Assembly: GCA_036504075.1 (NCBI GenBank)
Contig: DASXVX010000078.1
Location: forward strand, 1-64,000
Direction: 5' to 3'
DNA length: 64,000 bases
Origin: DASXVX01 sp036504075
GTDB lineage: Bacteria > Bacillota > Sulfobacillia > Symbiobacteriales > Symbiobacteriaceae
Below the pieces are notes generated by a model that was given only the letters and a program-made list of their open reading frames with translations, was not told where the DNA came from and made no database searches. Shown piece by piece: positions 39,517 through 47,119 of the stretch. Each line of letters begins with the position of its first letter. The first letter of the stretch is position 1. Position numbers and translations under genes: made by a program.

Positions 39517-39883
39517 TCTTCTGCCGTCTAACGTATGGTTGTTCCCGGACGCTTTGGACGATCTTGAGGCCTTGGATCAGGGAAGACGAATTGTCGTGAT
39601 CAAGGCGCTCAAGAAGATCGCTCAGAATCCCTCAGCCTTCGGCAAGGAGCTTGGGAATCAACAGGAACGGCCACTCGCCGGATTCAGAAGTGTGTATGTA
39701 GACAACAAGAGCATCCGTGTTGTCTGGAAGGTAGCGCACGATGGACGAGTCGAAGTTGCAGTCGTGGCTGTCGTTCAGGAGCGGGAAGGAATGCTGGCCT
39801 TCCAGACCGCCGCCAAACGACGGGCCAACGTCAACACATGGATTGAAAAGGTCCTCGAAGCATCCAAGGGTGGGACAACATAG
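39494..39883 (+). CDS. RelE/ParE-type toxin
   Basis: This 129-residue protein has the RelE-fold pattern: 'PDALDDLEALDQGRRIVVIK' helices, 'QERPLAGFRSVYVD' entering the sheet, and 'SIRVVWKVAHDGRVEVAVVA' strands. Such toxins cut mRNA at the ribosome or act on gyrase. The ATG at 39494 has GGAGG nine bases upstream and lies inside the antitoxin gene, giving the usual coupled arrangement. It is part of the accessory patch after tRNA-Leu. Confidence 0.72.
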   Translation: MSKSSLSDLLPSNVWLFPDALDDLEALDQGRRIVVIKALKKIAQNPSAFGKELGNQQERPLAGFRSVYVDNKSIRVVWKVAHDGRVEVAVVAVVQEREGMLAFQTAAKRRANVNTWIEKVLEASKGGTT

Positions 39884-40036
39884 TTTGAGGACCGGGAGGG
39901 CCTACGATTACCGGAGGACCTCAAGCAGTTCATCTCCATCTGCAGTGGAGCCGATCTCTTCATGTCCTCGGGCTTTCCGTTGCACATTCATGGGCCTCAG
40001 GAAATCCGACGAGCCAATCCCTTGCCCTTGTGGTGT
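39884..40036 (+). pseudogene. Fragment of a SUKH (SMI1/KNR4)-like protein
   Basis: Directly after the toxin stop, in the same frame, the sequence reads 'LRLPEDLKQFISICSGADLF' and then 'IHGPQEIRRANPL'. This matches the core pattern of SUKH immunity-type proteins (L-P-x-D-L-K-x-F, then x-G-x-x-L-F, then I-x-G-x-x-E-I). No start codon or N-terminus is present and the C-terminus dissolves into unrelated sequence. It seems to be a leftover of an immunity or toxin cassette. Confidence 0.45.
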
Positions 40037-40086
40037 CGTCGCCTCAAGACTCTGCATTTCCTTGCAGGCGGCTTCAGTCGAGTTCG

Positions 40087-40144
40087 TCCTCTCGCACCAG
40101 GCAGCACGAAGGCTGTAGGGATAATCCCCTACAGCCCTTTTCCT
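40087..40144 (+). repeat. Degraded copy of the tRNA-Leu 3' end plus terminator (att-like)
   Basis: CTCTCGCACCA (40089-40099) repeats the last 11 bases of tRNA-Leu (38678-38688), and GAGTTCGTCC before it looks like a decayed T-arm. A terminator follows, AAGGCTGTAGGG...CCCTACAGCCCTTT (about 40109-40140), built like the one after the real tRNA. The two copies enclose the toxin-antitoxin patch, as expected if an element integrated at the tRNA 3' end. From 40145 to 40318 there is no gene I can support. Confidence 0.5.
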
Positions 40145-40318
40145 TTTCGGCACCAGCCAATGCGCTCTACTGCACGCCCAGCCCACGTCTGTGCAATATT
40201 CCTGGATGCCCTGACTAATTCACGTCTTGCCATTTCCCGGCGCATGCGGCATGCTGGACCCAAGAATCCGCTCTGCGCCATGGACGACCCAGGCGCACGC
40301 CGGCCGGGAGGGGTTGCG

Positions 40319-42244
40319 GTGTCCTATCCACCCATCGTCTTTGTATTACCCTTTGCAGGTCTCGCCGAAATGGCCCGGACCGTGGCCGGCGAACTGGGGG
40401 TCACGGTGGCGGCGCTGGTAGGCGACCTCGACCGGGGGGCGGAGCAAGCCCGGGCCGCCGAGGCGGCGGGGGCCGAAGTCATCATCAGTCGCGGCGGGAC
40501 CGCCTCCACGATTGCCGCTGCCGTTTCGCTTCCCGTCGTGGAAATCCGGGTGACTTCCTCGGATGTGCTGCGCTGCTTCCGCCAACTGGAGACTTTTCAC
40601 GGGAAAGTCGGGCTGGCCGGCTTTTCGAACATCATTTACGGGTGCGAAGAGGTCGGCGGGCTGCTGGGGCTGGAGATGGTGCAGGTGCCCATCGCCGGTA
40701 AGGCGGAAGCGGAGCGGGTCGTGGCCGCGGCGCAGGCTGCCGGTGTTCGGCATCTGATCGGCGACCATATCAGCTACCTGTGTGCCCGGCAAATGGGCAT
40801 GGGCGCCACGCTGATCGAATCCGGGCGGGAGGGCATCGCCCAGGCAATTTTCGAGGCGCAGCACGTGCTGCGAGTGCGGTGCGAAGAGCGGGCCAAGAGC
40901 CAGCAAGTCCGAACCATTCTGGACAGCGTCAGCGACGGCATTCTGGCCGTGGATGCGAACGGCCGGGTGATTCTCTTTAACCCGCAGGCCGAGCGGGTTT
41001 TCGGTCTTAGCGCCGCGGCGGTCATCGGGAAGCGCGTGACGGACGTGATTCCCGGGTCGCATCTGGATGAGGTGCTGCGGAGCGGGCGGCCGCAGGTGGG
41101 CGAAATCCAGCAGGTGGGGCAGAACCGGTTGGCGGCTACCCGGCGGCCGGTGCGAGTCGGCAACGCAATCGTCGGCGCCGTCGCAACTTTACACGACGTG
41201 ACGGAGCTGCAGAAGTACGAGCAACTGGTGCGGCAGAAGCTGAACCGGCATGGGCACGTGGCCCGGCACTCGCTGGAGTCGATTGTCTGCGTGAGTGCGG
41301 TCATGCGGCGGGTGGTGGCGGATGCCCGGCGGTATGCCCCGACGGATGCGACCGTGCTGGTCCTGGGCGAGTCCGGCGTGGGCAAGGAGTTGCTGGCGCA
41401 GGGCATTCACCGGGCCTCCCGCCGGCGGCAGGGGCCGTTTGTGGCCGTCAACTGTGCGGCCATGCCCGAGACGCTGCTGGAAAGCGAACTCTTCGGGTAT
41501 GAGCAGGGGGCCTTCACCGGCGCCCGCAAGGGCGGCAAGCAGGGGCTCTTTGAGCTGGCGCACGGGGGGACCATTTTCCTGGACGAAGTGGGCGAGATGC
41601 CGCTTTCCCTGCAATCCCGGCTCCTGCGGGTACTGCAGGAGAAGGAGGTCATGCGGCTGGGCGGCGATGCGGTCATTCCGGTGGATGTGCGGGTGATTGC
41701 GGCCACCAACCGGGACCTGACGGCCGAACTGGCGGCGGGGCGGTTCCGGGAGGACCTGTACTACCGGCTCGACCTCCTGCGGCTGCAGGTGCCGCCGCTC
41801 CGGGAGCGGCCGGAGGACATTCCGGCGCTGGTGGACGACCTGGGGGTTCGGCTGCAAGAGACGTATGGCCGGCGGCCTGCGTTCGGGCCGGCGGCGCTCG
41901 CGGTCTTACAGCGGCACCGCTGGCCGGGGAATGTCCGCGAGCTGGCCAACCTGCTGGAGCGGCTGGCGCTGGTTTCGGAGGGGAACAGCATTGATGCGGG
42001 GACGGTGGCGGCTTATCTGCCGGCGCCGGCACCGGCTTCGCCAGGCAGGGCGCACAGCCCGGCTACGCCGGCGGAATCCTGGCCCGACAACCTGACGCTG
42101 GCGGAAATCGAGAAGCTGGCCATCGGCCGGGCGCTGGCGGCAGAGCGGGGCAACTTGCAACGGGCCGCGGCCCGGCTGGGCCTTCATCGGACGACCCTCT
42201 ATCGCAAATTGCAACAGTATGACACAAAACGCAACGTCAAGTGA
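40319..42244 (+). CDS. Sigma-54-dependent transcriptional activator, PrpR type
   Basis: This 641-residue activator has an N-terminal PrpR_N sensor domain (about 5-185), a PAS domain (about 195-300, 'ILDSVSDGILAVDANGRVIL'), a sigma-54 AAA+ ATPase (Walker A GESGVGKE near 350, GAFTGA loop near 397-402 that contacts sigma-54, Walker B 'GGTIFLDEVGEM') and a Fis-type helix-turn-helix at the C-terminus ('NLQRAAARLGLHRTTLYRKL'). GTG 40319 follows GGGAGGGGT. It almost certainly drives the sigma-54 promoter found 55 bases after its stop. The ligand is probably a four-carbon sugar acid or phosphate. Confidence 0.93.
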   Translation: MSYPPIVFVLPFAGLAEMARTVAGELGVTVAALVGDLDRGAEQARAAEAAGAEVIISRGGTASTIAAAVSLPVVEIRVTSSDVLRCFRQLETFHGKVGLAGFSNIIYGCEEVGGLLGLEMVQVPIAGKAEAERVVAAAQAAGVRHLIGDHISYLCARQMGMGATLIESGREGIAQAIFEAQHVLRVRCEERAKSQQVRTILDSVSDGILAVDANGRVILFNPQAERVFGLSAAAVIGKRVTDVIPGSHLDEVLRSGRPQVGEIQQVGQNRLAATRRPVRVGNAIVGAVATLHDVTELQKYEQLVRQKLNRHGHVARHSLESIVCVSAVMRRVVADARRYAPTDATVLVLGESGVGKELLAQGIHRASRRRQGPFVAVNCAAMPETLLESELFGYEQGAFTGARKGGKQGLFELAHGGTIFLDEVGEMPLSLQSRLLRVLQEKEVMRLGGDAVIPVDVRVIAATNRDLTAELAAGRFREDLYYRLDLLRLQVPPLRERPEDIPALVDDLGVRLQETYGRRPAFGPAALAVLQRHRWPGNVRELANLLERLALVSEGNSIDAGTVAAYLPAPAPASPGRAHSPATPAESWPDNLTLAEIEKLAIGRALAAERGNLQRAAARLGLHRTTLYRKLQQYDTKRNVK

Positions 42245-42259
42245 TGCAGTTTGCTGCAT
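42244..42259 (+). promoter_or_regulatory. Candidate activator binding site (upstream activating sequence)
   Basis: ATGCAG-TTTG-CTGCAT is a perfect 6+6 inverted repeat that begins at the last base of the activator gene, 40 bases before the -24 box. It is a good candidate for the Fis-type DNA-binding domain, although such sites are usually further upstream. Confidence 0.55.
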
Positions 42260-42266
42260 GCGAAAC

Positions 42267-42292
42267 GGCTCCCGGTATGCCGGGAGCCATTT
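42267..42292 (+). terminator. Terminator after the sigma-54 activator gene
   Basis: GGCTCCCGG (42267-42275) pairs with CCGGGAGCC (42280-42288), followed by ATTT. Confidence 0.75.
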
Positions 42293-42298
42293 CGCCGT

Positions 42299-42314
42299 TG
42301 GCACGGGCCTTGCA
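42299..42314 (+). promoter_or_regulatory. Sigma-54 (-24/-12) promoter
   Basis: TGGCAC (42299-42304), five bases, then TTGCA (42310-42314) is an exact match to the sigma-54 consensus. It lies 36 bases before the kinase ATG and directly after the activator gene. Confidence 0.9.
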
Positions 42315-42350
42315 TCGATATGGGGGCGTCAGCGAAGGAGAGGGATAGGT

Positions 42351-43652
42351 ATGCGGCACATCGCCATTATGGCCGACGATTTGACCGGCGCCTCCGATTC
42401 CGGCGTCCAGTTTGCCCGCAAAGGGCTGCAGACCATGGTGCTGTTCGACACCCAGAACCTCGCAGCGGATACCGACGGCGTGGAAGCAGTGGCGGTGGAC
42501 ACCGACAGCCGGGCCATCGCACCGCCCGAGGCCTACGACCGGAACCGCGAGGTGGCCGGGCGGGTACGGGCGGCGGGCTTTGCCCACATTTACAAGAAGG
42601 TGGACTCGACGCTCCGGGGCAACCCGGGCTGGGAGATCGACGGTGTCATGGACGCCATGCCGTTCGACCTGGCGGTGGTCGCCCCGGCGTTCCCCCGGCT
42701 GGGCCGGACGACGGTGGCGGGCCAGCATTACCTGAACGGCGTGCCGGTGAGCCAGACGGAGATTGCCCGGGACCCCAAGTGCCCGGTGACCGAATCCCGG
42801 ATCGCGAACCTGCTGGCCTCTCAATCCCGGCGCCGGACGGGGAATGTGGAACTGCCCACGGTCCGGCAGGGCGCTCGGGCCATTCGAATGGCCGTGGCGG
42901 GTCTGGTTTCCGCCGGGGTGCAGTTGGCTATCTTCGACGTGGCGGCCGACGGCGACCTGGAGACGATTGCGGCTGCCCTCGCGGACACGACCTACCGGAT
43001 TCTCTGGGTGGGCTCGGCGGGGCTGGCGGATTACTTGCCGGCGGCCCTGGGCTTTGGCGCCGAAAAGCGGGAGCCAGTCCGGCTTGCGCGTTCCGGCAAG
43101 CCGGTGCTGCTGGTGGCCGGGTCCATCTCGGGGACGACCCGCGCGCAGGTGGCCCGGGTGATGGCCCAGCCGGGCGTCGTCGCGGTGGAACTGAATCCGC
43201 TGCTGGTGTTAGGCACGGGGACTAACCGGGCGGCCGAGCTATCCCGCTGCCGGACCGCCCTGGCGGCGGCCCTGAAGCGGGGGGCGGACGTGGTATTCAC
43301 ATCCGGCTCGGCGCCGGAACAGGTGGCGGAAGCCAGGGCCGCAGGCGAGCGGCTGGGGCTGGACGGGACCGCTGTCGCCGACCGGGTGGCGGCGGCCCTC
43401 GGCGAGGCGGCGGCGCAGGTGCTGAAGGCCTGCCCGGTGCAGGGCGTGATCATGACCGGTGGCGACACGGCGAAGGCCGTTTGCCGGGAGCTCGGGGTGA
43501 CCGGGCTGCAGTTGTTGAAAGAACTTGAGGCCGGGGTGCCGCTCAGCCGCCTGGTGGGCGGAGCGAACCTGCCGGCCGTGACCAAAGCCGGGGCGTTCGG
43601 CACGGCGGAAACGCTGCTGCGGGCACTGCGGGCGCTGAAAGGGGAGCATTAA
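42351..43652 (+). CDS. Four-carbon acid sugar kinase family protein (DUF1537)
   Basis: This 433-residue kinase matches the DUF1537 family, which phosphorylates D-threonate, D-erythronate or related acids. The N-terminal domain has 'IAIMADDLTGASDSGVQFAR' and 'YKKVDSTLRGNPGWEIDGVM'. The C-terminal nucleotide domain has 'LLVAGSISGTTRAQVA' and 'GVIMTGGDTAKAVCRELG'. The ATG follows AAGGAGAGGG. With the PdxA2 gene right after it, the pair should convert a four-carbon acid to dihydroxyacetone phosphate and CO2. The particular substrate is not decided by sequence. Confidence 0.88.
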   Translation: MRHIAIMADDLTGASDSGVQFARKGLQTMVLFDTQNLAADTDGVEAVAVDTDSRAIAPPEAYDRNREVAGRVRAAGFAHIYKKVDSTLRGNPGWEIDGVMDAMPFDLAVVAPAFPRLGRTTVAGQHYLNGVPVSQTEIARDPKCPVTESRIANLLASQSRRRTGNVELPTVRQGARAIRMAVAGLVSAGVQLAIFDVAADGDLETIAAALADTTYRILWVGSAGLADYLPAALGFGAEKREPVRLARSGKPVLLVAGSISGTTRAQVARVMAQPGVVAVELNPLLVLGTGTNRAAELSRCRTALAAALKRGADVVFTSGSAPEQVAEARAAGERLGLDGTAVADRVAAALGEAAAQVLKACPVQGVIMTGGDTAKAVCRELGVTGLQLLKELEAGVPLSRLVGGANLPAVTKAGAFGTAETLLRALRALKGEH

Positions 43653-43653
43653 C

Positions 43654-44652
43654 GTGAACAGGCCGATTATCGGGATTACCATGGGTGACGCTGCCGGCGT
43701 CGGACCCGAGATCATTATGAAAGCCCTGGCGGACCAGGCGATCTATGCCACGGCCCGGCCGTTTGTGATCGGCGATGCGAAGATGCTGGAGCGGGCGGAG
43801 ACGATCGTGCGGACCGGGCTGGCGGTCCGGCGCATCGGCCGCGTGGCGGAAGGGCGCTTCCAGCCCGGCACCGTGGACTGCCTGGACCTGGACCTGCTGC
43901 CGGCGGACCTGCCGTTCGGGCAGGTGTCGGGGGTGGCGGGGAACGCGGCCTATCGGTACCTGGAGCGGGCCATTGCCCTCGCCAACGCTTCGGAAATTGA
44001 CGGCATATGCACGGCGCCGCTGAACAAGGAGGCGCTGCATAAGGGCGGGCACATGTACCCCGGGCACACGGAGATTCTGGCGGCGCTGACCGGGACCAGC
44101 GACTTTGCCATGATGCTCTCGGCGCCGAAGCTGAAAGTGATTCACGTCACCACGCATATCGGGCTGATCGATTCCGTCCGGGCTGCTACGCCGGAGCGGA
44201 TTCTGCGGGTCATCCGGCTGGCGGACGAGACGCTTCGGAAAGCGGGTTACGCCGCGCCGAAAATCGCTGTCTGTGGGATTAACCCGCACGCCGGCGAGAA
44301 CGGGCTGTTCGGTTACGGCGAGGAGGAGAAGCAGGTCGTGCCGGCGGTCCAGGCCGCCCGCCAGGAGGGCATCGAGGCCGTGGGGCCGTTGCCGGCGGAT
44401 ACAGTCTTCTTTCGGGCCCAGCGGGGCGACTTCGACATTGTCGTGGTGATGTACCACGACCAGGGCCACGGGCCGGTGAAGGCGATGGGCTTTGAGTCCG
44501 GGGTCAACATCACCGTGGGGCTGCCGATCATTCGGACCAGCGTGGACCATGGCACCGCTTTCGACATCGCCGGGAAGGGCATCGCCGGCGAGGCCAGCTT
44601 GAAGGAGGCGCTCCGCCAGGCGGTGGAGTTGGCGCCCAAGCGGGCGGAATAA
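43654..44652 (+). CDS. pdxA2: PdxA2-type 4-phospho-sugar-acid dehydrogenase (4-hydroxythreonine-4-phosphate dehydrogenase family)
   Basis: This 332-residue NAD-dependent dehydrogenase has the PdxA blocks 'ITMGDAAGVGPEIIMKAL', 'GHTEILAALTG', the metal/substrate motif 'VMYHDQGHGPVKAMGF' and 'GLPIIRTSVDHGTAFDIAGK'. It starts at GTG 43654, two bases after the kinase stop, behind GAAAGGGGAG. Pairing with a DUF1537 kinase and sigma-54 control point to catabolism of threonate/erythronate 4-phosphate rather than vitamin B6 synthesis. Confidence 0.88.
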   Translation: MNRPIIGITMGDAAGVGPEIIMKALADQAIYATARPFVIGDAKMLERAETIVRTGLAVRRIGRVAEGRFQPGTVDCLDLDLLPADLPFGQVSGVAGNAAYRYLERAIALANASEIDGICTAPLNKEALHKGGHMYPGHTEILAALTGTSDFAMMLSAPKLKVIHVTTHIGLIDSVRAATPERILRVIRLADETLRKAGYAAPKIAVCGINPHAGENGLFGYGEEEKQVVPAVQAARQEGIEAVGPLPADTVFFRAQRGDFDIVVVMYHDQGHGPVKAMGFESGVNITVGLPIIRTSVDHGTAFDIAGKGIAGEASLKEALRQAVELAPKRAE

Positions 44653-44671
44653 GCCGGGTCACATAAGAAAA

Positions 44672-44706
44672 GGGGCGCCTCCTGGTCAGGAGGCGTCCTC
44701 TTTTTG
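44672..44706. terminator. Bidirectional terminator between pdxA2 and degV
   Basis: GGGCGCCTCCT (44673-44683) pairs with AGGAGGCGTCC (44688-44698) around a GGTC loop with one G-T pair. TCTTTTT follows on the right, and CCCCTTTTC reads on the minus strand. The degV stop codon lies in its loop. Confidence 0.88.
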
Positions 44707-45600
44707 CGATGCTGCGGCGGTCGTGATCGGCAAGAGTCCGGGGAAGTAGGCGAGGCCCAGCGTGTCCGGTCCGACGTGCACACCCAGGGAGGGATTGACC
44801 CGAGTGATTTCCAGCAGGACGCAGTTGAAGCGCTTGCGCAGGTTGTCGGCCATCCGTTCGGCTTCTCCCAGGCAGTCGCCGTGGAGGATCACGCAGCTCA
44901 AGGCTTCCCCGTCTTTTACCGTTTCGGCGACTTTCTCGATCATGGCGCCGGCGGCCAAGCGGAACGAGCGGGTCCGGCCGGCGGTCACGTAGGTACCGGT
45001 GGCCTTGTCGACCGTAATGATCGGCCGTACGCCTAGCAGGTTCCCCACGTAGCCCGCCACTCGGCCGATGCGGCCGCCCTTGCGGAGGTACTCCAGGGTA
45101 TCGCAGGTGTACAGCGTGTCGGCGGCCTGTCCAATCGCTTGCGTTTTGGCGATGATCTCCTGCGGCGGTACGCCCCGGGCGGCCATTTCGGCGGCGACCA
45201 GCACCTGCATGCCCATGGCGCCGGAAAGCGTGCCGGTGTCCACGATGCGGATGTCCAGGCCGGGCAGCATATCCCGGGCGGTCCGGGCGGAACTGATTGA
45301 GCCGCTCAGAGCGGCGGACAGGTGGTAGGAGAGAATCGGCAGCCCGGCCTCGGCGGCTTTCCGGTAGAACTCCACGTACTCACCGGCCGACGGCTGCGAT
45401 GTGGTTGGCAGTGCGTCCATGGCGGACTCCCGCAGGCGACGGTAGAACTCGGGTGCCGTGATGTCGATGCCGCTGCGGAGCGTTTCGGACCCGAAGTGGA
45501 TCATCAGCGGAAGGACCTGGATCCCATACCGCTCGGCATACTCCTCAGGCAGGTCGATACCACCATCGGCGAGGATGACGGCGGAGGGTTTCGTAATCAT
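44686..45600 (-). CDS. DegV-family fatty-acid-binding protein
   Basis: This 304-residue protein has the DegV fold that binds a single fatty acid. Relatives include the FakB partners of fatty-acid kinase. It has 'AVILADGGIDLPEEYAERYG', the 'TTSQPSAGEYVEFYRKA' loop, 'LSYHLSAALSGSISSARTA' and 'LEYLRKGGRIGRVAGYVGNL'. ATG 45600 is preferred to ATG 45606 because AAGGGGG then has proper spacing. It is transcribed alone on the minus strand. The interval 45607-45880 before sbcD shows no further gene. Confidence 0.87.
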   Translation of the reverse strand: MITKPSAVILADGGIDLPEEYAERYGIQVLPLMIHFGSETLRSGIDITAPEFYRRLRESAMDALPTTSQPSAGEYVEFYRKAAEAGLPILSYHLSAALSGSISSARTARDMLPGLDIRIVDTGTLSGAMGMQVLVAAEMAARGVPPQEIIAKTQAIGQAADTLYTCDTLEYLRKGGRIGRVAGYVGNLLGVRPIITVDKATGTYVTAGRTRSFRLAAGAMIEKVAETVKDGEALSCVILHGDCLGEAERMADNLRKRFNCVLLEITRVNPSLGVHVGPDTLGLAYFPGLLPITTAAASQKEDAS

Positions 45601-45880
45601 GCTCATGCCCCCTTAGACCAATGCTGTTCCATTCAATATGGTAATGCAGAACGCACTCTGGTTACATCTGCCGAGGAGCGCAGGGCCGCACCCACGGGCT
45701 GTGTCCGGCGGTATGGACCGGTTGACCCGGATGGGCGTGCGCCCCGATCGGCGAGGCCGGCGAGCGGCTGCCGGAATACCGGTAGGATCTGACGGCATTA
45801 CCCCGGAGGATAAGAGATTTCGTTTGCAGAACCGTGTTGGCAGAGTGTCTACTTTCGCGAAATGGGAGTGGGGCCTGTCC

Positions 45881-47119
45881 ATGCGGATTCTGCACACGGC
45901 GGACTGGCATCTGGGGCGGAGCCTGGAAGGCCGGAGCCGCCAGGAGGAGCAGGAGCAGTTTATCGACGAGCTCTGCGGGATTGTGGCGCAGGAACAGGTC
46001 CATCTGGTGATGTTAAGCGGCGATATTTTCGATACGTTCAACCCGCCGGCCGCGGCGGAAGAGCTATATTGCGACGCCCTGGCCCGGCTGGCGGACGGGG
46101 GGCGGCGGGCGGTGGCGGTGATCGCCGGCAACCACGACAGCCCGGATCGGCTCTGTGCCGTGCGGGCGCTGGCGCAGCGGCTGGGCATCGCCCTGTTCGG
46201 GTACCCGACGGATGATCCCAGCGCGTCAGTTGCAGCTTCTGGTCGGGTCAGGCGGGTGGCCTCCGGCCCGGGCTGGGTGGAAGTCGCCGTGCCCGGCGTC
46301 GATCACAGCGCCGTGGTGCTGGCCTTGCCGTACCCTTCGGAGTCCCGGCTGAACGAAGTGCTGCAGGCCACGCTGGCGGAGTCTGACCTGCAGCGCGCCT
46401 ATTCGGACCGGGTGGCGTCGCACCTGGCCGGTCTGGCCCGCAATTTCCGGCCGGACGCCGTCCGGCTGGTCATGAGCCATATCTTCATGGCGGGCGGCGC
46501 GGAGACGGAGTCGGAGCGGCCGATTCAGGTCGGCGGGGCCTATACGGTCTCCCCGACGGCCATGCCCGCCGGCGCCCAGTACGTGGGACTCGGCCACCTG
46601 CACCGGCCTCAGCGCATGCATCTGGCGCCCGCTTACACCCGCTACGCCGGCTCGCCGCTGGCGTACAGCTTTTCGGAGGCCGGCTACGCCAAGTCGGTCA
46701 CCGTGCTCGACGCCACGCCGGCGATGGCCGAAGCCGAAGTCCGGGAGATCGTACTCTCCGCCGGGCGCCCGCTGGTGCGCTGGAAGGCGGCCGAAGGGCT
46801 GGCTCAGGTGGCCCGCTGGGTGGACGACGGGAAGGACGCCAACGCCTGGATCGATCTGGAGGTCACTGTGCCCCGGGCGCTGACCATGGATGAGATTCAG
46901 ACGCTCCGGAAAATGCACCCGGGCTTTATTCATATTCACCCGGTCTTTACGGACGACGAAGTGGCGGCGGCGAGCGAGGATGCGGCTCCACCGACGCTCC
47001 AGGAGCAGTTCGAGCGGTTCTACCGGTCCCGCAAAGGCGGGGGGGCGCCGTCGGAAGAGCTGACGCGCCTGTTCCTCGAGCTGGTCAACGCGCCGGAAGA
47101 CGGGGAGGTGGAGCTGTGA
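45881..47119 (+). CDS. sbcD: Exonuclease subunit SbcD (Mre11-like nuclease)
   Basis: This 412-residue metallophosphoesterase is the nuclease half of SbcCD, which opens hairpins and blocked DNA ends. Metal-binding motifs are 'LHTADWHLGRSLEG', 'VMLSGDIFDTFNPP', 'IAGNHDSPDRL' and 'YVGLGHLHRPQ'. ATG 45881 begins the conserved 'MRILHTADWHLG'; the long upstream frame has no family sequence. The end overlaps the GTG of sbcC by four bases. Confidence 0.94.
   Translation: MRILHTADWHLGRSLEGRSRQEEQEQFIDELCGIVAQEQVHLVMLSGDIFDTFNPPAAAEELYCDALARLADGGRRAVAVIAGNHDSPDRLCAVRALAQRLGIALFGYPTDDPSASVAASGRVRRVASGPGWVEVAVPGVDHSAVVLALPYPSESRLNEVLQATLAESDLQRAYSDRVASHLAGLARNFRPDAVRLVMSHIFMAGGAETESERPIQVGGAYTVSPTAMPAGAQYVGLGHLHRPQRMHLAPAYTRYAGSPLAYSFSEAGYAKSVTVLDATPAMAEAEVREIVLSAGRPLVRWKAAEGLAQVARWVDDGKDANAWIDLEVTVPRALTMDEIQTLRKMHPGFIHIHPVFTDDEVAAASEDAAPPTLQEQFERFYRSRKGGGAPSEELTRLFLELVNAPEDGEVEL

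Noticed and set aside
43654..44652. Assignment as vitamin B6 biosynthetic pdxA
   Set aside because: Pairing with a DUF1537 kinase under a sigma-54 promoter is the signature of the catabolic PdxA2 group.
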